Of a DNA stretch of 64,000 nucleotides, positions 55,274 through 64,000 are shown piece after piece. Every line of letters starts with the position of its first letter. The first letter of the stretch is position 1. The notes beneath the pieces were generated by a model, which had not been told where the DNA came from, searched no databases, and saw only the letters and a list, made by a program, of their open reading frames with translations. Source of the DNA: Thalassia testudinum (Eukaryota > Streptophyta > Magnoliopsida > Alismatales > Hydrocharitaceae); assembly GCA_037157565.1 (NCBI GenBank), contig JAZHRO010000013.1:114776001-114840000 (forward strand). The letters are read 5' to 3'. A program made the translations under genes and the position numbers.

Positions 55274-55729
55274 ATGCCAATGTTGATGTACCATATCCAC
55301 CAAGTTCTTCCTATACAAAGATATCTATTTATTTCATTTGGAGTTTCTTATTTATTTTCCAATACCGTCACTAACCCCTCTTCTTCCTCTTCATCTTCCA
55401 TCAAACATCCTTTCCCTTTTCTCCATCCTTTTCACCAACAATCTCCACATCTTCTCATACTGTATTCCTCCTTAAACCCAACCCCCCATCTTCTTCCCCC
55501 ATGTTCTTCGCTTCTTCCTCCTCACCAATTCCCCAGACATGCCCCAATTGGGCCCTTAAAAATGCTTGCCTTGGATCAACTTATCATTGCCTTAGTGATC
55601 GTTATTGTCCTCCTTGATTACTTGTATGTATCTTGCAAGGTAGTGCCTTCAAGGCATCTCTACACTAGCTTGGGTCACATGCTAGTATCATGGAAATATG
55701 ATAGAGGTGATCAAATGGTTGCATTTTGA
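55274..55729 (+). CDS. Unrecognised 151-codon open frame
   Basis: The product would have serine/proline-rich low complexity (about residues 35-95) and one likely membrane segment (LDQLIIALVIVIVLLDYLYV, about 103-122). I recognise no family. The low-complexity part mirrors CT-rich DNA (55377-55560), so a chance frame is quite possible. Confidence 0.15.
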   Translation: MPMLMYHIHQVLPIQRYLFISFGVSYLFSNTVTNPSSSSSSSIKHPFPFLHPFHQQSPHLLILYSSLNPTPHLLPPCSSLLPPHQFPRHAPIGPLKMLALDQLIIALVIVIVLLDYLYVSCKVVPSRHLYTSLGHMLVSWKYDRGDQMVAF

Positions 55730-57151
55730 TGACTGTAATTATTGATTGGGGAAGAATTTATGGAGGGTCATTATTGATTTGGTGATGGAGGAGGTGGTGA
55801 AAGCATGTTATTAATGGATGAAGTGGAGGTCATGAAGGAGGTGTCATGCTTGGTGATACAATTTTAGGTGATACTATGGTGGAGAACCAAATTGCTCATA
55901 AGGGGCAATTTTATGTTGATGGATGTCGAAATGTGAAATAGCTGGCTAAGAGTCCTTACCTTTGATTTATGATAGTATAGATGCATGGAAAAAAAATGTT
56001 TTCATGCACCAAAACCAACGCCAAGTCACACCTTTAGTAGGGTTGCTTCAAGCTAAGCTTGACCTTAGGGAGCTTTGAGCAAGGAAGAGGATAAGATCCA
56101 AGGAAGGAATTGCTACCCTTTTTTTGTAGCACATTTAATAGAGAAGAAAGAGGGATCGATGCTTAATGTGAGGTAGGGACAACTACTACTTTCCATGAAT
56201 TTCTCTTGAATCCTTGGGAAAATTTTCATTCTTATATGTGCATTAGAGCCTTTGATATCATTGCAACTAAGATTGATTGTTGCATTTTGTCATGTATGCA
56301 TGAATGTGACATTTGTACGGGCAAAGGTCAATTAGATTACTGTAAGAATTTTATCGATGTTGTGGTTGATTCAATGGGTATACAATCTTGCTTGCAGCCC
56401 TAATGATTGTTCATGGTTGTAATTAGGAAAGGGACTCAAATTTAAGGTGCATAATGTGCATTTGCAGCCTGAACAAAGATCTATCAAGTCAACAATGTTA
56501 ATTAAAGATTAATCAATGTTAAGCAATAAAGTGAATTTGTAGTTGTTTGATGTTAAATGACCACGGATTTTGATCCACCTTCTTAAATATTTTTTGGGAG
56601 TATTAATGGCCATTCCAAAGGGTATTTATGGCATGGAATCCTAGAGATAACTTAGGAAAATGAGCAAGATCTAAGGAGTACAATAGCTCTTTTAACTTGG
56701 ATTGCAAGCACATTTATAATCAATGTTTGCATGTGTGCCTTAGGTGAACTAAATAAGCTTTATTAATCCATAATTGTGATTGGTTATCTCTTGATTTAGT
56801 GGTTAAGTGTTTCTTGGTCATGTTATTGCCTTCCTTGAAGTTCTTGATAATGAAACAAGTGAAAAGGGGAACCTTCTAAAGTAATATTGGGAATGGAAGC
56901 TAAAACAAGAAAACTAGAAAGCATGAGCAATTGGGGCAAGAACAAAAGGAATGGAAATGGGGTTCATAACCAATAAAAAGGAGCAACCCTTGAATGACAA
57001 TACTGTAGGTTTTAGATTGCCATTGGTACCTTCTAAAGCCTAATTAAAACTTAAGAGTTGAAGCCTAGGCCTATTAGATACATGAATGTGTATATATGTA
57101 TGTATGGTTTGTAAGATGGGGTTTACAACACTATAATGTGACAAAAGATAT
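55730..57151. other. Intergenic DNA without a recognised gene
   Basis: Moderately AT-rich unique-looking sequence. The longest frame (56206-56403, + strand, cysteine-rich) matches nothing I know. No repeats stand out. Confidence 0.45.
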
Positions 57152-59640
57152 TGTAACACCCTAAACCTAAATTCTAGAGTCATTTTAAGTTTAAGCATTT
57201 TGAGACAAATCCATCGACACTTATCGAGTGCAAACCGGGTTCGTATACCCTAAAAATAAGAAAAATGTATATTTTAGTCAAACTTGGTCAAGCCTTGGTA
57301 AATGTGCCCAAAATATGTGAAATTTGGTATCATTGGATTTCTATTGTCGCAATCGTTTTAACAATACTTGTTTCACAAAAATCCAAGATCATAGCAAAAG
57401 TTGTGGAAAATGCGATAGGGATAGGGAGACGTAATTAAACCATAATGGAGGATATTTTTAATTAAGAGAGATTATCCCTAACTGCATTAAGGTTCAAGAA
57501 GTCTAGAAATAGGTCTTTGGGGGGCCTATAGGGTCATCATTTACTTCCTTGGGTGGCATGTATCTCGAGAAAGTGGAGAGAGAGAAGAGAGGAGAGAGGA
57601 GAAAGAAAGAGGCGAAACGATGTATGCATCTCACGCACGAGCCACCTCTCGCACATAGGCGCAACGCATAGGATTGCATAACTGTGTGGTCGCAAGGAGC
57701 ACACAGGCATGTGTGGGCACATGTGAGTTGGCAAGCACGAGAGCGACAACATAAGTGCGACAAGTGAAGGCATGTGGGCGCGACATGGAGGGACCCACAC
57801 ACTGACATAGGCATGAGTCGTGCATCGCACATAAGAGAGAAGGCACTACTACATGCATGAGGTGTGTGGATGCATGTGACACAGCATGCATCTCAAGGTG
57901 CAAGAGCATGCGTATGCATGTGGATTCTCACTTCATGTTTGAATCTGTTTGGAGGTCAAATGACATTTGATTTTTCCATTCCAGGACTCGTTAGAATTGT
58001 CTCTTCGTTAACTACACGTTGGTAAATCATAAACTCAATTTTGGAAACTATTTTGTAATTGAAAATTGTATAAAATCCCTTATCTTAATTTTGACTTTTT
58101 CCCTTTTGTGTCTCAATGTATATTTGATCCTCGGTGTGCACATAGAGCACTCCCTACTAATCTATGATAAATGAATACACTTGATGTGACAAAATATGTA
58201 AATGAATATGGATAACTAGATGATTTTGATAAGCCGATCTGGTTGAGCTTGGTTGGTGGATCAGGAAGTGAGGTAACCTTCCTGCTAATCTGTAATAGGC
58301 TCATTAACTAATCAGGCAGCGAGGTAGAGGTACGTCGGTGGATATATATATGATAATTTGGTTGGGATACATGCCTGAGTCATGGAGGGAGCTATTTATG
58401 AACTAGCATAGTGTACGTTTATGCGTATAGCTCATATATATGCAACCACCACACTACCTACACTAAGATTCTAGGGTGATGGAACGAAACGTAATGTAAG
58501 TGCGGAGTTCCTTTCTAGCTAAGAGGACGTCACATACTTATCATATTTCTCGAGAAATTGCAGCAAGATCTCCTCATGCCTTTTGAGGAACTGATATGAG
58601 ATAATATGACTATAATATTAAGGGCGACACATTGCTAAGATAAATAAAAAATAATGAGAAATTAACTGACAAAGAATATTTATAAAGATAAACTAGTATC
58701 CTTTTTCTTGTGCTCTTAGTTTCTTATTACTTTCCATTGTGCTACTCTACTTAGAATTTGTTGATGTCTACTTTAGACTCTGTATTCATGTGCAATTGAG
58801 TAGCTAAAAGCGACTATGCATGGAGTGGTTGGTGTAGGATGTAATTCAACGACCGTAGACAATCCCTAATTTCAAGAGATTTAATCAGTTGATTAGTTTA
58901 TGATTAGTTCTTCATTTTTATATATTTCATGTCTATATTTATTGGTTACTAAGATTTATTTATCGATTTAGAGTAGTTATATATCACATATTTGACATTT
59001 TCTACATGATCTCATATTTTTTTATGTTGTGCTTTTGCATTGGCAGAGCCAATATTGGGCCCAAATAAAAGTGGACGAGATGAGGAGATTAGTCGCAATG
59101 GAAAAAAATTAAAGAATATTTTGTACAAAACAGTGTGAAATGAAGGAGGAAGTGAGAGAAGAAAAGAGGAGAGGAATAAAGAAAATGAAGACAAAAAACT
59201 CAAATTCCTTCCCAAGTTAGCCACACACCTACGCATGGCAGCGAATTGACGAAGAAATTGGGTTGCGCCAGTGAGAGGACCTCTCGTTTGTGCATAGGCG
59301 CGCAAAAGATAAGGTCCAACGGTGGTCATGGGCCTGTCATGGGCTCTTTTAGCGTGAAAAAATCAGAGAATAATTACGAAAAAATGCCCCTAACGCCTAG
59401 AAAGCTCTAGAAAGGAGATTAACTCAAAATTACTGGCTAAAATTTGATTTTTGAGTAGAATTAAGAGTTGTTAAGCCCTTAAAACAACTCCTTATACTAT
59501 GATCACGAAATTTGATGATTTTTTTTTTACTTTTTTGAGGTTTGAAGACCTCTACAAATAAGGGTCAAGGCATCATTTGAGAGGATCTCTTCCCAACCAT
59601 CTTCCCTATCTTCAGGCTGTAATGGCTCGAGTCTTGCCAA
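57152..59640. mobile_element. Possible gypsy LTR relic
   Basis: TGTAACACCCTAAACC at 57152 looks like the start of chromovirus-type (Del/Tekay) plant LTRs. The next kilobase has their typical texture, with phrases such as CCGGGTTCGTATACCC. I find neither a matching end nor a target duplication. The right limit is arbitrary, and a second old relic may start near 59000. Confidence 0.25.
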
Positions 59641-59967
59641 TCAATCAAACTAACGAGAGTTGGATCGTCGAATGGTAATATCAAGCAGTACAAAATTACA
59701 AGATTGTAATCACCCAAGACATAGTCATAGAATATCAATGACTAAATATTCATTCATAATGCATTAAATACAAATAGAGTGCTGACCATCATAATAAAAT
59801 CTACCACAAAAAATAGAAAAGTAAACTAAGTGTTCAAGTACGAGTACAATCACGAGAAAACTAGAAATAAAGAGTCTATTAAACCACAATAAAAGCTAAA
59901 CGAGCAACATGCTTAGTATGGACTGTCTCCTACAGTAAAGCTTAGTCCTATAATAGAAAGACCAACT
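59641..59967. other. Short intergenic stretch
   Basis: AT-rich sequence flanking the solo LTR. I see nothing coding in it. Confidence 0.4.
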
Positions 59968-59972
59968 ATAAC
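59968..59972. repeat. Target-site duplication (ATAAC) of the solo E4-type LTR
   Basis: ATAAC recurs at 61655-61659, directly after the LTR end. The pair proves a complete insertion. Confidence 0.88.
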
Positions 59973-61654
59973 TGTAGTTTCCCTACCAGAAGGGGGTGAT
60001 GTAATAATTGCGGAAATAAAATAAAATAATCTCACAAAATACAATCACACAAAGTACACAAAGATTTTTAGGTGGAAACCCAAACCGGGTGAAAACCACC
60101 ACCTAACCCTCTCAAGTTAGGATTTTCCGATCAACCAAGTTGATCAAATCCACTAACCGAATCACTTTAAACGAGGGTAATTCAACCTCAATTACAACCA
60201 CGCTACTTGTGCGAGGGTAGCGTACCTCAACCCCTTCTCTTCACAAGAAGGATTTTGTCTCGCGAAGGAGACGGAATTCGCAAAGCGAATACCCAACCAA
60301 ATAACAAAGATAAAACAAAAATCCTATAGAGCCAACAAAGTAATTTTAAACCTAAGCTTCTATAGGAATTAAGAAAACTCCCCTTTGCAAGGAGTGCATC
60401 GACAATGTGGATGCGTGAACAACACGACGGCGCTACGTCGCTCTCGTGAACTACGGCGGGAGAGCAGGTGCGCAAAGCTTGATGCTCTCAAGATGAAGAA
60501 TTAGAGCTTGGAGAGCAAGAGAGACACAAAATGGTTTGAAAGTGTATTGCTTGGGTGTGTCTTATGTTTCTTGGTGTGTTTTGGTGTGTAAGGGCTCCCC
60601 TCTATTTATAGAGGCCTTAGGAAGGCTTTGGAAGGCCTAGAAAAGCTTCCATAGCCGTTGGGTACAAAGCCCAAGTGAATCAGCCCGAAATCAAGAACAA
60701 TCATTGCACTAACAGGCTTATCAGACGTCTAATTATGGCATCAGACGTTTGGAAGTTCACTTTAAGACGTCTGAAAATAAGGTTAGACGTTTGATTTTGG
60801 GCAGGTCTCTTCCTGACTTGAATCAGATCTAAACAGGGTTCTAGTGCAAGTCCATCAGACGACATACAGGACGTTTGGAACTAAGTCTGGACGCCTGGAA
60901 ACCTACTTTTACTGTGGGAATGGATTTCCAAACGTTGCAACGGCTAGAAAATCTCTGAGAAGAGATTTTGGGTAAACCGAGGCAAAATGGTCATTTATCA
61001 GACGTCTGATAAGGCTCTAACGGTCATATCCTTGAGTGTTTGTTAAGCCAGCCAACGGTCCACTAATTGAACGTCTGGCAAAGTCATCAGACGTCTTCTA
61101 AGATGTCTAGTCTAAGGTCTGGACGTCTGATTTCATCAAACAGAACTACTTAAGTCCAGCCTAATTGTTATCAGACGTTTGAATCAACAATCAGACGTCT
61201 TAAAACACTTTATCAGACGTCTGATTTGGGAATTAGACGTTTGGAAACTCTGTTTGAACCCTACATTGGTTTCCTAAGTTCTCTACAGAAAACCCAAGTA
61301 TCCTAGGGTTGTGCCGGTGTTCCTAGGACTACTGTTAGGGTACTTTGAGACTCTTTAACATAAATCTAAGTAACAAAATAAAGAGCAACAAAATAACGAC
61401 AAAAGTACATGAAAGGAATAAAATGGAATTCTATCCTATTCTTCTTGTCCTTCCATCTTCAATCTATCGCTCCTCGCGAATCTCCTCTGTTCTCCATCAA
61501 GCTCCTCCAATCCGTCCTGGATGCGAGCTCAAATTCCATCTAATCACGTCTACATTTGCAATTGACCTGAATTCTAAGACTCCAAGTGCAAATGTTAAAT
61601 GACACGTGTTTTGTTATCATCAAAACAAATGATCGTGGTGCTCTAGCACCAACA
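59973..61654 (-). mobile_element. Solo E4-type (copia) LTR
   Basis: 1682 bases, from TGTAGTTTCCC to CACCAACA, flanked by ATAAC on both sides. It has the same TATA box (60600-60613) and palindrome array (about 60720-61240) as E4. Many GACGTC cores have turned to GACGTT, so it is older than the E4 insertion. No internal region remains. Confidence 0.9.
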
Positions 61655-61659
61655 ATAAC

Positions 61660-62774
61660 TGCTACACCTTGTTGCTTAGGAACACCTTATTTACATGAAA
61701 TGAAGGTCATTTGACCAATGAACAAACCAAAATAGTGCGAAGGGGTCTGATCGCATGTGTTTCGCGAGTTTAAAATCAGGGTTACAAGTAACCCATCGTC
61801 GTAGTTGCAAAACTTGTGGTCAAATAAAATTTATACTAAAACTCTAAGGGAGTCCTGGGTCTAACACAAGGAGGCGACGTTTAATTTAATTGAAAACCAC
61901 ACTTCGTTTTATTTCTTTCTGGTATTTTAGGGTTTTTTTTTGTATTTTTGAAAATAAGACAAGCAAAATGAATCACAAGATAGAAATTGAACAAATATGA
62001 TATATATCACTCTAATATTGATTACAATAAACTTTGAAAGCATAAAAAGAGAGGGGGGTGACAGGAAATCTCCCGAATCGGCTGTTTAGTGAGACGACGG
62101 CGCCTGGCGGAAGCTCGGACGAAGGAGGTGAGAGGGTCGATGGAGGTGAGACGCAGGAGGACGTCGGGTAGAGGAAAGCTTCGGCGTGGCTCTGGAATGG
62201 AGGTGAGAAGGCAGAGATGATCTGCTACTAAAATGGAGGTGGGAGGATGGCTCCAAGGCAACCTATTAATGGGGATGGGAAGATGGATGAATATTTGGTG
62301 AGGCAGAGGTTTGCTACACTAATAGGAGCCTTGGGAGCTTGAGAGCAAGCTCTAACAAAGCGTTCGTAGGCTTACTAGAGCTTGGGAATAGGTGTGAGTA
62401 GAGTAGGTAGAGATGGCTGGGAAGGGAGGAGGTGTAGGTCCTTTTATAGTGGAGGAGAAGAGGCAGAAATAGGTATGGGACCATCAGTGATCTCCAGGTC
62501 GTCGCTGGAAGCGTCGTTGTAGACAGCTCATGCCTGCTCACGCCCACAGCTGGCTTTACTAGCCCGCGAAGAATTAGCGACGGCTATAAGCATCGCTATA
62601 GGTCCAGCTCCTGCGTCGCTGTAGGCTAGCACCAACTGAGCACGCACCCACGCTGCTGCTACGCTAGCACATGCTGTGCGTGCACTTTCCCGCACGCGCA
62701 TACTCATGCACTGGCGCTGCGCTTTGCGCATGCATCCCTCTGCACGCGTGCGCACACCCGCATTGCTGTGCATG
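61660..62774 (-). mobile_element. Probable Athila-type LTR relic
   Basis: GGGTCTAACACAAGGAGG at about 61857 resembles the U5 motif GGGTCGAACTCAGGGAGG. A T-rich stretch and then a GC-rich promoter-like part (62060-62770) follow, as in E5. The borders are uncertain. The GC-rich end contains many CGCA/TGCG inverted words. Confidence 0.35.
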
Positions 62775-64000
62775 TGATGCGTACTCGAATAGGCTTTATT
62801 AAAATGGTGATATTAATGTCGAAGTGAGTATAGTGAGTTAACCTAAATTGAGTCTACACCAGTTTCACAAAATTTTTTTAACCTGGCCTACTTGATTTTA
62901 GCTTGATCACTTTTAGGCCCAGGGTCGATCTCAGGGAGGCGGGGATTAGGAGAATTGCGAAGTTTCTATCCTTTCTTAAAACGTGTCTTTTCCTTGCGCT
63001 TATTATGTTTTTGGTTTTCTTGATTTTTAGATTTTTTTTCTGATAATCTTGTTCTTGAGTCACACCCTCAAATAGGTCCTTGGCTATATGCCAAAAAATA
63101 CGAGTCTTGTCTCACCACACACGAGATCGTGTGCCTGCAAATCAAGATTTATCTTTTCTATTTTATATATTTTTTTAGTAGCAGGAAGAAAAGACAAATT
63201 GAAATATAATGCAGTGAAAGGAAATACTTAGCTTAGTATATTTCTATATATGTATATATAGTAGATATAGAATATGTATATTTGTATAGATGTTATATAG
63301 ATAGGGGTGAAGATGGAAATGTTAATGGAATGTAGCATAATGTCAAGTTGGTCCACGTCTAGTAAGACGCAACCAACAAGACTAAGTGCCGCGTGACGTA
63401 TGAATGGATGTGTGGGAGTGAGGGTGGAGGCGCTTGCTTTGCGTAGATATCGGGGAATATTAGCAACTGGTGCGAATATTCCTGCGATATGATGCGTGGT
63501 GGAGAGGCGAGTGCACGGGAATATGGGTGGTGTTTGTGAGGTGTATAGATGGATGTGGGTAAGTGGATGTATATATAAGTATATATATATATACATATAT
63601 AAATATGTATATATATTTATGTATATGTAAATATACGTAAGGGTGGGAGTATGTGAATATGTATGTGTATATATGTGTGTATGCGTGAGTGTGTGAGTGT
63701 CCGTGTGTAAGTGTCAGGGTGTGTGCATGTGCATCAGTGTGTGTGTGTGTATGCTGGAGGAGAAGGGGGGCACAACAGTTAAGTCGTCTGCTACATTGAC
63801 CCGACGTCTGGATGCGCTGGGGTGCACGGACGCAGGAGAGAGAGCGCCACGTGCGCGTGGCCGAGTGAAGCGTAGCACACTGCTGCGCGGGCGTGTAAGG
63901 TGCAGCGCGTTGCGGAGTGTAGCGCGCAGCACTGCGGGCGGGGATGCGGTGACCGGCTGGAGCGGGTGTGGGCGAGGAGAGAGAGCATCGCGCCACCGAC
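62775..64000 (-). mobile_element. Diverged E5-type LTR, cut by the window end
   Basis: It begins TGATGCGTACTCGAATAGGC against TGATGGGTCAGCCTGGATAGG in E5. It then follows E5 throughout: AACCTGGCCTA, the U5 motif AGGGTCGATCTCAGGGA (62921-62937), AGACGCAACCAAC, GGGGAATAT-AGCAACTGGTG, the TA/TG microsatellite, and GTCGTCTG/GACGTCTGG near 63783-63810. It would continue to the right. It shows that the E5 family also has older members here. Confidence 0.8.

Noticed and set aside
63228..63996. 178- and 122-codon frames near the window end
   Set aside because: They translate TA/TG microsatellites inside the E5-type LTR.

Overview
This window is plant nuclear DNA and is dominated by LTR retrotransposons. 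About the first 48 kb is a nested stack of Athila-lineage Ty3/gypsy elements plus one Ty1/copia element. The right part is relic-filled intergenic DNA around one cellular gene, a WNK-type protein kinase. The plant assignment rests on Athila-type gag-pol, primer-binding sites matching plant tRNA-Asp and initiator tRNA-Met, and the WNK10/11-like kinase. The strongly GC-rich kinase exon would suit a monocot, but I cannot name the species.

The left part reads from outside in. E1 (1 to about 5088, + strand) is a decayed Athila pol with its 3' LTR. E2 (about 5091 to 47927, + strand) is another decayed pol whose 3' LTR is split by E3. E3 (10793-47094, - strand, target duplication CCAGG) has both LTRs, a PBS and broken gag-pol. 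E4 (11708-31547, - strand, duplication TAAAT) sits inside the 3' LTR of E3. It is a copia element with long LTRs and a gag but no pol. E5 (15115-29403, - strand, duplication GAAAG) sits inside the E4 gag. It is a very young Athila element with near-identical LTRs and a gag-pol frame broken by one TAG. A solo LTR (34796-37509, duplication GGTAC) lies in the 3' noncoding part of E3. The uninterrupted sister LTR of E3 preserves the empty site for E4, and removing E5 restores the E4 gag frame exactly, so the order of insertion is firm: E2, then E3, then E4, then E5.

The right part starts with an old LTR relic (47928-48675), then AT-rich DNA with diverged hairpin-bearing repeats (49.2-50.0 kb). 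Next comes the WNK kinase (about 52096-53030, - strand), with a likely 5'-UTR intron and a G-box palindrome upstream. Its C-terminus is carried in a shifted frame and its N-terminus lacks an in-frame ATG. Beyond it are a diverged tandem duplication (54.1-54.6 kb), a possible gypsy LTR relic (from 57152), a solo E4-type LTR (59973-61654, duplication ATAAC), another LTR relic, and a diverged E5-type LTR cut by the window end.

The most unusual signals are: the E5 3' end carrying an inverted integrase fragment from a different copy; the pol-less copia element with a seven-copy polypurine array and about 14 GACGTC palindromes per LTR; the same palindrome in unrelated LTR lineages; a promoter-proximal LTR hairpin that varies in compensated pairs; a second polypurine-like motif just after pol in three elements; and a tRNA-like pol III module inside the E1 LTR. 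All counts and alignments were made by eye.
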